NCBI GenBank assembly: GCA_014239365.1
Contig: JAAZZB010000035.1
Location: 1 to 54,152 of the forward strand
Length of the DNA: 54,152 nt
Source of the DNA: Verrucomicrobiia bacterium
GTDB taxonomy: Bacteria > Verrucomicrobiota > Verrucomicrobiia > Limisphaerales > UBA1100
Direction of reading: 5' to 3'
Part shown: in pieces, positions 16,113 to 25,076 of the stretch
How positions within the stretch are numbered: the first letter of the stretch is position 1
How the letters are laid out: each line of letters starts with the position of its first letter
Position numbers and translations under genes: made by a program
The notes under the pieces: generated by a model
The model's input: only the letters and a program-made list of their open reading frames with translations
Database searches by the model: none
Told to the model about the DNA's origin: nothing

Positions 16113-17972
16113 TCAATCGAGCATCCCACGTTGGCGAAGCACCGCTTCCATCGCGCGATCCATCATCAAATCCGCCAGCGGTAACGTCGCTTCATCGAGC
16201 TTCGCTACAGCGGACTTGAGTTGTGGCAAATCGTTTTCCGTTTCCAACACGGCCTCCACCAATTCCAACGCGGCGGCGATCGCCTCGGCGTTGCTCAGTT
16301 CACTGGCAAACTCCTCCAAACCAACGCGCGCGGCTTTCACCGCTTCGCGCGCTTTGAGCGCGGCCTCGATCCACTTGCGCGCGTCCATATCCTCGAAGGC
16401 GTGCTCCACGGATTCCTCCACCATTTTTTGAACCGCCGTGTCATCGACGTCCACGGCGGATTTCATTTCCACAACTTTTTCGTGGCCCGTCGCCGTGTCG
16501 CGCGCGAGCACGTGAAGGATGCCGTCCGCATCGATTTCAAACTGCACCCCCACGCGCGCCGCGCCGCGTTTGGCCGATTCAAATTCCAGTTCAAACTTTC
16601 CGAGGCTCCAATTGTCCGCCGCCTTTTCGCGTTCGCCCTGCAGCACGTGCACCAACATTTGGCGTTGGCCATCCACGGCGTTGGTAAACATCTCGCCCGC
16701 TTTGGTGGGCACCGTGGTGTTGCGCGGGATGATGACGTTCATCAAACCACCAAAGGTTTCCAGCCCAAGCGACAGCGGCGTCACATCGAGCAAAACCATA
16801 TCCGTAATGTCGCCCGACAAAATCGCCCCTTGAATCGCCGCGCCCAGCGCAACTGCTTCGTCGGGATTTTGCGAAGTATTCAGCGTCGGCCCATCCGCTT
16901 CGTGAAACGACTCACCCAGCCGAATGTCCCCGCGCGTTTCCGCGTACTCCGCACACTCGAACCATTCCGCCACGCGCCGCCGCACCAACGGCATTCGCGT
17001 TTGGCCGCCCACCAAAATCACTTGATTCAACTCCACCGCTTTCACGCCCGCATCGGCCAGCGCTTGCCGACAATGCTCGCGCGTTTGGTCAACCACCGGC
17101 GCGGCCAATGCCTCCAATGTTTCGCGCGTGAGGACGCATTCAAAACTCGTGTCACCGGAAACAAACGGCAATTGAATCGTCGCCTCCGTTTCCGTGGAGA
17201 GCGCCACCTTCGCCGCCTCCGCCGCCTCGCGCACGCGCGCACGTAGGGTCGCATCCGCGTCGGCATCAATTTGCTCCAGCAACCAATCGACGATGCGTTG
17301 ATCGATGTCATCCCCGCCCAGCCGCGTGTTGCCGTGCGTGGCGAGCACTTGAAAGATGCCTTCGCGTAGTTCCAAAATCGAAAGATCAAACGTGCCGCCG
17401 CCTAAATCATAAACCGCGACGCGCGCTTGTTCGGGCAGCTTTTCCAACCCACACGCCAGCGCGGCTGCGGTGGGTTCGTTAAGGATGCGCTCCACCGTGA
17501 AGCCCGCCGCCACGCCCGCGCGTTGGGTGGCCTGCCGTTGGGCGTCATTGAAATACGCCGGCACAGTGATGACCGCCCGCGTGATTTCAGTTTCCAAAAC
17601 CGACTCGGCGCGGGACTTCAACGATTTCAAAATCTCCGCCGACACCGCCTCAGGCGACACGCTCTCTTCGCCCAACTTCACCGCGAGCGGATTTCCGGTT
17701 AGTGTGTAGTCAACGTGCCGTTCGGTTTCCGGCACGTCTGTGGCGCGTTGGCCGATGAAGCGTTTGATGGAATAAATCGTGCGCGCGGGATCGAGCGCGC
17801 GCTGTCGTTGCGCAGGCCAACCGGCGATGGGCGCGCCGTCTTTCGGATAATGCACCACCGAAGGCAGCAGCCGTTGCCCTTCGGCATCGGCCAACAAACC
17901 GGACATCCCCGCTTCCACCACGGCAATGGCGGAACGCGTGGTGCCAAGGTCAATGCCCACAATCGTGCTCAC
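16113..17972 (-). CDS. Hsp70-family chaperone (DnaK/HscA-like)
   Basis: A 619-residue Hsp70. The ATPase domain shows the phosphate loops [50 protein letters not shown] and [16 protein letters not shown]. The substrate-binding domain starts at [16 protein letters not shown] and continues [24 protein letters not shown], followed by a helical lid. The C-terminus lacks the EEVD-like or acidic tail of main DnaK proteins, and length and sequence are closer to HscA-like or second-copy Hsp70s. No dnaJ, grpE, hscB or iscU gene is adjacent, so the client and co-chaperone are unknown. It converges on infC with a 3-base gap. Confidence 0.92.
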   Translation of the reverse strand: MSTIVGIDLGTTRSAIAVVEAGMSGLLADAEGQRLLPSVVHYPKDGAPIAGWPAQRQRALDPARTIYSIKRFIGQRATDVPETERHVDYTLTGNPLAVKLGEESVSPEAVSAEILKSLKSRAESVLETEITRAVITVPAYFNDAQRQATQRAGVAAGFTVERILNEPTAAALACGLEKLPEQARVAVYDLGGGTFDLSILELREGIFQVLATHGNTRLGGDDIDQRIVDWLLEQIDADADATLRARVREAAEAAKVALSTETEATIQLPFVSGDTSFECVLTRETLEALAAPVVDQTREHCRQALADAGVKAVELNQVILVGGQTRMPLVRRRVAEWFECAEYAETRGDIRLGESFHEADGPTLNTSQNPDEAVALGAAIQGAILSGDITDMVLLDVTPLSLGLETFGGLMNVIIPRNTTVPTKAGEMFTNAVDGQRQMLVHVLQGEREKAADNWSLGKFELEFESAKRGAARVGVQFEIDADGILHVLARDTATGHEKVVEMKSAVDVDDTAVQKMVEESVEHAFEDMDARKWIEAALKAREAVKAARVGLEEFASELSNAEAIAAALELVEAVLETENDLPQLKSAVAKLDEATLPLADLMMDRAMEAVLRQRGMLD

Positions 17973-17995
17973 GCGCGGACACTAATGGGAAGAGT

Positions 17996-18055
17996 GACGA
18001 ATTACGATTTTAGATTTACGATTGGACATTGGGCCTTGGGCATTGGACATTCCCC
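17996..18055. repeat. Low-complexity intergenic repeat (ttacgatt / ttggacattgg type)
   Basis: The space between the hsp70 start and coaB is made of short near-direct repeats: attacgattt, tttacgattg, attggacattgggcc, and ttgggcattggacatt. Related words recur after coaB (18655-18740) and between luxC and queD (33643-33672). No gene or clear promoter is seen in it. Confidence 0.6.
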
Positions 18056-18061
18056 AACCCA

Positions 18062-18670
18062 ATGCACTGTCTTGTCACCGCTGGCCCCACTGTGGAGCCG
18101 ATCGATGCTGTGCGCCGGTTGACCAATCACTCAACTGGCCGCCTCGGCTGTGGCTTGGCCGATGCGCTCGCGCGCGCGGGGCATCGCGTCACGCTGTTAC
18201 TTTCCGAAACCGCAGTGCACGCGCCCAAATGCAAAAAGGTCCACATCGTGCGCTTCAACACCACAGCGGACTTGCGCGAACAACTCGAGGCCGCAGCGGC
18301 GTTGCGGGTGAAGGCGGTGTTTCACGTGGCCGCGGTTTCCGATTTCACAGTGAAACGCCCGCGCAAAGGCAAGATTCCCACCACCGCAACACTGAAGCTC
18401 GAGCTGAAGCCAACGCCGAAGCTGATTCATTCCCTTCGCAAATGGTTTCCCGATGCGTTTCTCGTGGGCTGGAAATACGAAGTCGAAGGCGGCAAAAAAT
18501 CAACCATGACCGCCGCCCGCGCCCAAATCAAAAAATGCAACACCGATGCATGTGTGACTAATGGCCCCGCGTATGGGGAAGGGTTTGGAGTTGTGGCCGA
18601 TGAGGTGACGCATTGTGGGGATGATGCGGAACTGTTCCGATGGGCGGGGGGAATGACCAAGCGCCAATGA
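18062..18670 (+). CDS. coaB: Stand-alone phosphopantothenoylcysteine synthetase (CoaB domain)
   Basis: A 202-residue protein matching the CoaB half of the usual CoaBC (Dfp) fusion. The diagnostic start is VTAGPTVEPIDAVRRLTNHSTGRLG, followed by FHVAAVSDFTV and KGKIPTTATLKLELKPTPKLI with the family lysine/proline segment, and by FLVGWKYE and TDACVTNGP. CoaB joins 4'-phosphopantothenate to cysteine in coenzyme A synthesis. The CoaC decarboxylase domain is absent and must be encoded elsewhere if this protein works in the normal pathway. The start is ATG 18062; the frame is open to 18029 through repeat DNA. The last five residues run into the downstream repeat. Confidence 0.88.
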   Translation: MHCLVTAGPTVEPIDAVRRLTNHSTGRLGCGLADALARAGHRVTLLLSETAVHAPKCKKVHIVRFNTTADLREQLEAAAALRVKAVFHVAAVSDFTVKRPRKGKIPTTATLKLELKPTPKLIHSLRKWFPDAFLVGWKYEVEGGKKSTMTAARAQIKKCNTDACVTNGPAYGEGFGVVADEVTHCGDDAELFRWAGGMTKRQ

Positions 18671-18740
18671 CCAAACCCCCAAGGAACTCCCAATTTCCAA
18701 AACCATTGTGACTTGGGCCTTGGTCATTGGGCCTTGGGGA
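18655..18740. repeat. Imperfect inverted repeat of ccaatgaccaa words
   Basis: The words gaccaagcgccaatgacca and ttggtcattgggccttgggg face each other across about 50 bases, giving an imperfect stem. The same vocabulary precedes coaB at 17996-18055, so coaB is framed by related repeat DNA. Interpretation as a dispersed intergenic repeat is tentative. Confidence 0.55.
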
Positions 18741-18743
18741 TTC

Positions 18744-18959
18744 TTACGTCGCTTCCACCGTGTTTACAATTTGAGTCACGTGCTCGGGATCCACCAATTC
18801 ATAACCGTCCATTCCGCCGAACCAAACGATTAGCAAGCGCGTCTCCGGCGGCGTCATCACCCAGTCCAAATGCTTGACGTGATGCTTCTTTCCGTCGGCA
18901 GTATGAATTTCGCAGGGGCTGTGGCCGCGCACGGCTCCGATTACTTCTTCGCGTGTCAT
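18744..18959 (-). CDS. Small hypothetical protein, likely beta-rich
   Basis: A 71-residue soluble protein from ATG 18959; a GTG three codons further up (18968) is also possible. It reads as alternating strands and turns: EEVIGAVRGHSPCEIHTADGKKH, HLDWVMTPPETRLLIVWFGG, YELVDPEHVTQIVNTVE, which looks like a small SH3-like or LSm-like barrel. No signal peptide or known catalytic motif is visible. It lies alone, 65 bases before the argS stop on the same strand. Function unknown. Confidence 0.65.
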   Translation of the reverse strand: MTREEVIGAVRGHSPCEIHTADGKKHHVKHLDWVMTPPETRLLIVWFGGMDGYELVDPEHVTQIVNTVEAT

Positions 18960-19024
18960 TAAGAACACAGTGCCACACGCTAGCCGTTTTGTCTACTTTT
19001 GAGACACGGATTCCGTGTCAAAAA

Positions 19025-20731
19025 CTACATCACTTCCGTGACCTCAATGCCCAGCGCATCCAATCCGGTTTTCAAAACGCGGCCGGTTAATTCGCACAAG
19101 GCGATGCGGCTTTCGCGTTCGGATTCATTATTGGCTTTTAGCACAGGACACGCTTCGTAGAAACGGCTGAAATGGCCGGCGAGTTCGAAGAGGTAATTGC
19201 ACAGGAAATTCGGGCGATGATCGTCGGCGACCATTTCGAGGGTTTGACCGAAGTTCATCAAATGTTTTGCGAGCGCCAATTCTTCAGGGGCCGTGGCGGC
19301 AATGGTGACGTTGTTGAAATCGGGCGCATCGACTTTGCGGAAAATGCTGCGGACTCGCGTGTACGCGTATTGAAGGTACGGAGCGGTGTTGCCTTGCAGC
19401 GCGAGCATTTTGTCCCAATCAAAAATGTAATCGGTTTGGCGATTGTTCGAGAGATCGGCGTACTTCAATGCACCGAGGCCAACTACGCGGGCGATTTCGC
19501 GCCGTTGCGTTTCGTCGAGATCGGCGTTCTTTTCGCTGACGACTGTGAAGGCGCGCTCTTGCGCTTCATCGAGCAAATCGGCCAAGCGCACCACTTCGCC
19601 GCTGCGGGTTTTGAATGGCTTGCCATCGGGGCCGAGGATGGAGCCGAACCAAACGTGCTCGAGGCGCGCGGTGACTTCGGGTTGCCAACGACGGAAGATT
19701 TTGAAGAGTTGTTGGAAATGCAGTTGCTGACGGCCATCGGTAACGTACACGATTTCGTCGGGCGCCCATTCGGCGAGGCGATGCTGCAGCGTGGCGAGAT
19801 CGGTGGTGGTGTAATTGGCGGCGCCATCGCTTTTTTGCACGATAGCCGGTTTGTCAGCGAGTTGGGCGTCGTCGGGGAAAAACACCGCCATCGCGCCTTT
19901 GCTTTCTTCGGCGATTTTTTGGGAAACCAAATCCTCCACCACACCGGCGAGTTTGGGATTGTAAAAACTTTCGCCCAGCGTTTCGTCAAATTCAATGGCG
20001 AGCCGTGAGTAGACGTGATCGAACTGCACTTGCGATAGCTCAATCATCCGCTGCCAAATGCTGAGATTTTCTTCGTCTCCATTTTGCAGCTTCACCAACT
20101 CCGCACGCGCGTCGTCGCGCAGCGCTTCATCGGCGTTGATGAGTTTGTAAATGCGTTCCAGTTCCGCGATGGGATCAGCCTCAAGCGCGGCTTCGTTGAG
20201 TTGGGTTTTCCAACCGAGCAGCAGCATCCCGAATTGCGTGCCCCAATCGCCGATGTGATTATCCGTGACCACGCGATGGCCGAGCAACCGCAACACGCGC
20301 GCGAGGCTGTCGCCGAGAATGGTAGAGCGAATGTGGCCGACGTGCATCGGCTTCGCAACATTGGGCGAACTGAAATCAACGACCACCGTGCGCGGCGTGG
20401 CGGCGATTGTGATAAAGGGGGACTCGCTCGCCAACGCAGTTTGCAGTGCGGCATTCACCGCATCGGCCCGCAGGCGGAAATTCAGAAAACCCGGCCCGGC
20501 GATGTCCACCGGCTCGCACCATTCGGCGACATCCAGTTGGGCCACCACGTCGGTGGCGAGTTGGCGTGGATTCATTTGCCGTTGCTTGGCGAGCGCCATC
20601 AACGCGTTGCTTTGGAAATCGCCGTGCTTGGCATCGGCGCATACACGCACAAGCACGCGGCTGACGTCGGCATCGGGAAGCACAGCGGCGGCGGCGGCTT
20701 GCAGGCGGGATTCGATGTGCCCTTGAATCAC
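19025..20731 (-). CDS. argS: Arginyl-tRNA synthetase
   Basis: A 568-residue class I synthetase charging tRNA-Arg. The N-terminal Add1 domain contains the typical HGDFQSNALMALAK. The catalytic site has the HIGH-type motif HVGH (residues 130-133) in SSPNVAKPMHVGHIRSTILGD, then VTDNHIGDWGTQFGMLL and YVTDGRQQLHFQQLF. The DALR anticodon-binding domain follows after YLQYAYTRVRSIFRK and ends ALCELTGRVLKTGLDALGIEV. The start is GTG 20731 after an AAGAGA-like site. It follows the PTS EIIA gene by 15 bases. Confidence 0.97.
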   Translation of the reverse strand: MIQGHIESRLQAAAAAVLPDADVSRVLVRVCADAKHGDFQSNALMALAKQRQMNPRQLATDVVAQLDVAEWCEPVDIAGPGFLNFRLRADAVNAALQTALASESPFITIAATPRTVVVDFSSPNVAKPMHVGHIRSTILGDSLARVLRLLGHRVVTDNHIGDWGTQFGMLLLGWKTQLNEAALEADPIAELERIYKLINADEALRDDARAELVKLQNGDEENLSIWQRMIELSQVQFDHVYSRLAIEFDETLGESFYNPKLAGVVEDLVSQKIAEESKGAMAVFFPDDAQLADKPAIVQKSDGAANYTTTDLATLQHRLAEWAPDEIVYVTDGRQQLHFQQLFKIFRRWQPEVTARLEHVWFGSILGPDGKPFKTRSGEVVRLADLLDEAQERAFTVVSEKNADLDETQRREIARVVGLGALKYADLSNNRQTDYIFDWDKMLALQGNTAPYLQYAYTRVRSIFRKVDAPDFNNVTIAATAPEELALAKHLMNFGQTLEMVADDHRPNFLCNYLFELAGHFSRFYEACPVLKANNESERESRIALCELTGRVLKTGLDALGIEVTEVM

Positions 20732-20746
20732 TCTCTTAAAGCGGCG

Positions 20747-21211
20747 TTATTGTTTGGCCGGTTGGCTGATGATTTTCAAAATCGCCTCGGCATCGCCCGC
20801 TTCTTCGAGGGATTGGCGGAAGTCTTTATTGTGCAGCAGCTTGGCGATGTTCGCGAGCGTGTGCAGGTGTTTTTGAAACTGGCCTTGCGGCACGAGAAAC
20901 AGCACCACCAAATTCACCGGTTGATTATCCAGCGCCTCAAAATCGATACCCTCGCCCGAGCGCCCGAGCGCGCCGACGACTTCATCGATGAGATCGGTAG
21001 AGGCGTGCGGGATGCCGATGCCGAAGCCGATGCCGGTGCTCATCGAGTTCTCGCGTTTCTTTACCGCGTCGATAATGGCCTCGCGATCCTTGGCGGCGAT
21101 GGCGCCGCTGGACACAAGTTGGTCAACCAATTCATCAATCGCCTCCCAGCGATTGGTGGCCTGCAGAGATGGCACGATGTGATCGGCCTGTACTATTTCG
21201 CTTAACGTCAT
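20747..21211 (-). CDS. PTS EIIA-type protein (PtsN-like)
   Basis: A 154-residue EIIA domain of the fructose/nitrogen family. The phosphorylated histidine is H69 in STGIGFGIGIPHASTDLID. Other family features are VNLVVLFLVPQGQFQKHLHTLANIAKLL and FRQSLEEAGDAEAILKII. No EIIB or EIIC membrane components adjoin it, which favours a regulatory PtsN-like role (phospho-relay control of nitrogen, potassium or cell-envelope functions) over sugar import. It begins at ATG 21211 and is followed closely by argS. Confidence 0.9.
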   Translation of the reverse strand: MTLSEIVQADHIVPSLQATNRWEAIDELVDQLVSSGAIAAKDREAIIDAVKKRENSMSTGIGFGIGIPHASTDLIDEVVGALGRSGEGIDFEALDNQPVNLVVLFLVPQGQFQKHLHTLANIAKLLHNKDFRQSLEEAGDAEAILKIISQPAKQ

Positions 21212-21245
21212 ATTTCGTCGCGCGCATTCGGCACGAAGCGGGCGG

Positions 21246-21959
21246 CTAATTCAAGGCCGAATTGCCCGCATTCCACGCCCGAGTGGCGAGCGCGCCCAAA
21301 TCGCGAAGGGTATCGACCGTGCCCGCGCCCGCCATTTTGAAGGCATCCAGCGTACTTGGCCCCTCCAGCAAATGCGGCAAACCCACCAATAACACCAATG
21401 AATTTCCCAAAAAAATAATGACCGCCGAGAACAAATAGCCCTGCGAAGTGAGGTCCGACTGCCGTGTGTGCAAAATATGCCAAGTGAGCAACACGTGAAA
21501 CGCGTACGCCAAGCCGAGCATCCAATAAAACAAACTCCACGCCCACGGCCCACTCCAGCCCCAAATCGCCCGACCGCCCACGAACACCACCAAAATCAAC
21601 ACCACGTACAACGGCACAAAATACGGCGCGAGGCTGACAAAGAAATTATCTTTTGTGACCAACACGTGGCCGCCATCACTCGTGACTTTCATTCCTTTCA
21701 CGCGCCCACCGCAAGCCATCGTGGCGGCGGCGTGGGTGAATTCGTGGCCGAACACATAAATCCACATCGGCTTCGGCGCGTAATGATACAGCAGAAACAT
21801 ACAGGCCACGCCCGCCGCCAACGGCACCACGGTGGTATCGGCAAAGCCCGATTGCGCGATGAGTTGCCCCAAGGCACGCCCCACGCCCACGCACAATGGC
21901 AGCAGCAAAATCGCTGCGAAGAATTTACGCCTCCTCGGCACGGGAAAACTACACCACAA
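21246..21959 (-). CDS. Polytopic membrane protein with HEFTH motif, putative M50-like metallopeptidase
   Basis: A 237-residue protein with about six membrane segments (FFAAILLLPLCVGVG, VVPLAAGVACMFLLYHY, FVPLYVVLILVVFVGG, SLFYWMLGLAYAFHVLL, LFSAVIIFLGNSLVLLVG). An HExxH zinc motif occurs in WIYVFGHEFTHAAATMACGG, in or next to a membrane segment, followed by a glycine-containing segment. This resembles M50-type site-2 proteases, but the usual later NPDG-like motif is not evident, so the activity is unproven. The open frame begins with TTG 21959; GTG 21941 is an alternative. The AGGAGG inside the first codons makes the true start uncertain. Divergent from pyrE. Confidence 0.7.
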   Translation of the reverse strand: MWCSFPVPRRRKFFAAILLLPLCVGVGRALGQLIAQSGFADTTVVPLAAGVACMFLLYHYAPKPMWIYVFGHEFTHAAATMACGGRVKGMKVTSDGGHVLVTKDNFFVSLAPYFVPLYVVLILVVFVGGRAIWGWSGPWAWSLFYWMLGLAYAFHVLLTWHILHTRQSDLTSQGYLFSAVIIFLGNSLVLLVGLPHLLEGPSTLDAFKMAGAGTVDTLRDLGALATRAWNAGNSALN

Positions 21960-21991
21960 AACGCCATCTCATTCGAGCCGAAAACATTGCA

Positions 21992-22021
21992 TTGCCTCCG
22001 CCGCCTTCGCGCCGTTACCTT
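21992..22021 (+). promoter_or_regulatory. Putative promoter of pyrE
   Basis: TTGCCT (21992-21997), an 18-base spacer and TACCTT (22016-22021). The -10 ends six bases before the pyrE ATG, so transcription would begin at or next to the start codon. There is no Shine-Dalgarno sequence. Confidence 0.4.
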
Positions 22022-22027
22022 CCGCGC

Positions 22028-22597
22028 ATGACACAGGAGGAAGCACTCCAGATTTTTCGCGAAACCGGCGCACTGCTCGACGGCCATTTTGTGCTGCGCA
22101 GCGGATTGCACAGTCGGCAATTTTTCCAATGCGCCCAGGCGCTGCAACAAATGCCCGTGGTGGAAAAACTCGGCGCGGCATTGGCCGATCGCGTGCGGGA
22201 TGAAGCCATCGAAACCGTCGTGGCCCCCGCGATGGGCGGCTTGGTGATTGGGCAGGAAGTAGCGCGGCAACTGGGCGTGCGATTTATTTTTGTGGAAAAA
22301 GATGACGACGGCTCACTCGTGATGCGCCGCGGCTTCTCTTTGGCCCCCGATGAAAAAGTGCTCATCGTTGAGGACGTCATCACCCGCGGCGGGCGACTGC
22401 AGGAAACCATCGACATCGTCCGCGCCCAAAGCGCCGACCTCCGCGCCGTGACGATTGTGGTCGATCGCAGCAACGGCAATTACAAACCCGATGTTCCGTT
22501 GCACAGTTTGTTGGCGATGGAGGTGCAAACATTTGAGCCGGAACATTTGCCGGAAGATTTGCAAGCCACCGAAGCAGTGAAGCCCGGGAGTAAATAG
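22028..22597 (+). CDS. pyrE: Orotate phosphoribosyltransferase
   Basis: A 189-residue enzyme converting orotate and PRPP to orotidine monophosphate in pyrimidine synthesis. The N-terminal block GALLDGHFVLRSGLHSRQFFQ and the type I phosphoribosyltransferase PRPP loop VLIVEDVITRGGRLQE (residues 111-126) are diagnostic. VVAPAMGGLVIGQEVARQLG and FVEKDDDG match the family. The frame is open back to 21896, but the start MTQEEALQIFRETGAL at 22028 fits the family and the promoter position. msrA follows 38 bases downstream. Confidence 0.95.
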   Translation: MTQEEALQIFRETGALLDGHFVLRSGLHSRQFFQCAQALQQMPVVEKLGAALADRVRDEAIETVVAPAMGGLVIGQEVARQLGVRFIFVEKDDDGSLVMRRGFSLAPDEKVLIVEDVITRGGRLQETIDIVRAQSADLRAVTIVVDRSNGNYKPDVPLHSLLAMEVQTFEPEHLPEDLQATEAVKPGSK

Positions 22598-22635
22598 AGG
22601 TTGCCAAAGTGCCGCCCGCACCGGAAGATTTTCGC

Positions 22636-23256
22636 ATGAGAACGGCGACATTCATCACACTTTTATTTTGCACGGGAATTTTAATGAGCGCGGACAAATC
22701 AACGAAGCCAGCCAAAACGGAAATCGCCACATTGGGGGGCGGATGTTTTTGGTGTTTGGAGGCGGTGTTTGAACGGCTGGATGGTGTGAGCAAAGTGGAG
22801 AGTGGTTATGCGGGAGGCAAGACGGCGGATCCAACTTATGCGGAAATTGGCACGGGCACGACGGGGCACGCGGAGGTGGTGCAGATTCATTTTGATCCAA
22901 AGAAAATTGGGTACGACCAAATCCTTTCCGTGTTTTGGCAATGCCACGACCCCACCACACTGAACCGGCAAGGCAATGATTTTGGCACGCAATATCGCTC
23001 CACCATTATGCCGCACGATAAGCAGCAAACGGCCATCGCGGAACAAAGCCGCAAAGAATGGGCTAAGGAATTCAAGCAACCGATTGTTACCACGCTGGAG
23101 CCGCTCAAGAAATTTTACAAAGCGGAGGTGCATCATCAGGATTATTTCCGGCTGAATCCGGGCGTGCCGTACTGCGCCTTCCTCATCGAGCCGAAGCTGA
23201 AGGCGTTGGAGGACAAAAAAGTCATTCCGACACCTCAAAAGACCCACAAAAAATAG
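22636..23256 (+). CDS. msrA: Exported peptide methionine sulfoxide reductase A
   Basis: A 206-residue MsrA with a signal peptide (MRTATFITLLFCTGILMSA), so it repairs oxidised methionine in periplasmic proteins. The catalytic motif GGGCFWC has C37 as the nucleophile; then GVSKVESGYAGGK, YAEIGTGTTGHAEVV, FWQCHDPTTLNRQGNDFGTQYRS and VHHQDYFRLNPG. The C-terminal resolving-cysteine region is short (PYCAFLIEPKL). There is no MsrB fusion. The start ATG 22636 gives the signal peptide; the frame is open from 22609. The periplasmic reductant could be one of the TlpA-like proteins at 6534-8199, but this is speculation. Confidence 0.94.
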   Translation: MRTATFITLLFCTGILMSADKSTKPAKTEIATLGGGCFWCLEAVFERLDGVSKVESGYAGGKTADPTYAEIGTGTTGHAEVVQIHFDPKKIGYDQILSVFWQCHDPTTLNRQGNDFGTQYRSTIMPHDKQQTAIAEQSRKEWAKEFKQPIVTTLEPLKKFYKAEVHHQDYFRLNPGVPYCAFLIEPKLKALEDKKVIPTPQKTHKK

Positions 23257-23304
23257 CCAAAAAATCACGGAGTTTTCTTGGCAAAATCCGTCTAATCAGG
23301 TTGA

Positions 23305-25029
23305 ATGATGCCTATGAAACGCGTGATCCCTGTTTTCGCCCTTATCCTCGTTGCCGCCTTTGCCGAGGCCGTCCCGCCACCGCGCCTGATTAAAGGCCCG
23401 GCGCCGGTGCCCGCTCCCAAAATCGTTTTGGCCAAGCAGAAGATGAATATGCGATTCATCCTCCCGAATAATGGCATGCCGGGCACGGTGAATATCCCAT
23501 CCAAAAACCCGCGCCGGGCGATTATGGAGGAACATCTTTTGACGCGCAAAGGCGAGACGTTTCACGGAACATTTCTGGGCTACGATCCGGTCAAAGGACT
23601 GAAGTGGTCGCACCCGGATTTTCTGCCCAATGAGATTGACTTCCTGCCCGGCCGCGTCAGCCGCCTGAATTTCAAAGTGGAGCCCCTGCCCGCGCGCGCC
23701 AAGCCGCATACCTGTCAGGTGAAGCTATCCAATGGCGACACCCTTGCGGGCGATTTGGCGCGGATGGAAAATGGTAAATTGATTTTAGACACGTGGTACG
23801 CCGGCGAACTGGCGATCAACACCGCGCACATCAAATCGATCAAACCCGGTTTCTCGACCGACAAGGTTTTCTTTGAAGGGCCAAAGAACGCCAAGAACTG
23901 GACCTTCAGCAATGGCCAAAACGCCGGCTTCCCGCGGCAGATGATTCCTAATTTACCGCCAGAAGCACAAAAGCAACTGAAGGAACGCGCCGCACAAGCG
24001 GCCAAGCAGCCGACCTGGAAATTAACCAACGGCATTTTTGAATCCACCAGCAGCAGCTCAACGGTGGGGCGAAACATGAAAGAAACCCCCGCTCGCTCCA
24101 GCACAGAATTTGATTTGGAATGGACGGGCAGCCTGAACTTGTACATCAACTTTCTCACGGACTCCCTCACCAGCTATAGCCAGTGCAATGGCTACTGCCT
24201 GCGCCTCACGCAAAGCTACATTTATCTTTACCGCTACAACTTCAACAACGGTGCCGGCCGCGGCGGGCGCGTGGGTAATAATCTGCGGGTAAACCTCGCC
24301 AACCTACAGGGCAACGCCAGCGTGGCGCTCAAGATGGATACCAAAAAGAAATCCGTCGCGCTGCTCATCAACGGCGCCCTCATCCATAAATGGGAAAACC
24401 TCACCAACTTTGCCGATGGCGGCAATGGGTTGCTGTTTACCTCGCGCACCACCAACAGAATGCGACTGAGCCGCATTCGTGTGAGCGACTGGAACGGACG
24501 CCTGCCAGAGGCGAACACAAAATCTCAGGCGAACCCAAAAGAGGATTATGTGATCCTCAATAATTCCGACCACATCACCGGCGAGTTGACCGGCATCGCG
24601 GATGGCAAACTTCACTTCAAATCCGGCTTTGGCGAAATGGCCATCGGGCTGCAAAAAGTGGGCGTGATCCATCGCGCCACCGAGCGCGTGCAAGCCGTCC
24701 CAGCCGGAGAGGGCTTGGCGCGGGTCAGCTTCAAAACCGGAGACAGTATGGCGATGAGAATCACCGGCTGGAAAGATGGCAAAGTCACCGCCAGCAGCCC
24801 GCTTTTTGGCGAAGCGGCCTTTGACGCGGCGGTATTTCAATCCATCGATTTCACCGGCCAACCCGTCCGCCAAACCACCACTGTTCCGACCCCAACAAAT
24901 CCAAATCAGTTAATTGAACGGGGCTTCCGTATTCGACCTCAGATTCCCCAAAAAATCCCCAACGGGTTGCGACTTGAGCTGAACGTGCTGCCGCAAGCCG
25001 TTGACCCCAAAATTAAGCCACGCCGTTAA
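23305..25029 (+). CDS. Secreted beta-rich family protein A (ConA-like domain flanked by SH3-like repeats)
   Basis: A 574-residue exported protein, the first of three tandem paralogues; I do not recognise a named family. After a signal peptide (MKRVIPVFALILVAAFAEA) come two SH3-like beta units: GETFHGTFLGYDPVKGLKW and SNGDTLAGDLARMENGKLIL. A central domain of about 170 residues follows, resembling a concanavalin/LamG sandwich: FESTSSSSTVG, EFDLEWTGSLNLYINFLTDSLTSYS, YLYRYN, VALLINGALIHKW. Then two more units (NNSDHITGELTGIADGKLHF, FKTGDSMAMRITGWKDGKV) and a proline-rich tail with a basic end. A role in glycan or surface binding is possible but unproven. ATG 23314 is an equally good start. Confidence 0.85.
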   Translation: MMPMKRVIPVFALILVAAFAEAVPPPRLIKGPAPVPAPKIVLAKQKMNMRFILPNNGMPGTVNIPSKNPRRAIMEEHLLTRKGETFHGTFLGYDPVKGLKWSHPDFLPNEIDFLPGRVSRLNFKVEPLPARAKPHTCQVKLSNGDTLAGDLARMENGKLILDTWYAGELAINTAHIKSIKPGFSTDKVFFEGPKNAKNWTFSNGQNAGFPRQMIPNLPPEAQKQLKERAAQAAKQPTWKLTNGIFESTSSSSTVGRNMKETPARSSTEFDLEWTGSLNLYINFLTDSLTSYSQCNGYCLRLTQSYIYLYRYNFNNGAGRGGRVGNNLRVNLANLQGNASVALKMDTKKKSVALLINGALIHKWENLTNFADGGNGLLFTSRTTNRMRLSRIRVSDWNGRLPEANTKSQANPKEDYVILNNSDHITGELTGIADGKLHFKSGFGEMAIGLQKVGVIHRATERVQAVPAGEGLARVSFKTGDSMAMRITGWKDGKVTASSPLFGEAAFDAAVFQSIDFTGQPVRQTTTVPTPTNPNQLIERGFRIRPQIPQKIPNGLRLELNVLPQAVDPKIKPRR

Positions 25030-25038
25030 AGCTGTTAC

Positions 25039-25067
25039 TTGACGAAACAGGTGGACTGGCGTTTTAT
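25039..25067 (+). promoter_or_regulatory. Putative promoter of secreted family gene B
   Basis: TTGACG (25039-25044), a 17-base spacer and TTTTAT (25062-25067). The -10 ends nine bases before the ATG at 25077, so the transcript would have almost no leader. If real, genes B and C can be expressed without gene A. Confidence 0.4.
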
Positions 25068-25076
25068 TGTCGCGCT

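Noticed and set aside
16221..17246. 341-codon open frame on the plus strand
   Set aside because: Antisense shadow of the Hsp70 gene, with arginine- and histidine-rich composition and no recognisable domain.
20084..21205. 373-codon open frame on the plus strand
   Set aside because: Antisense to argS and the PTS EIIA gene, both of which have clear motifs.
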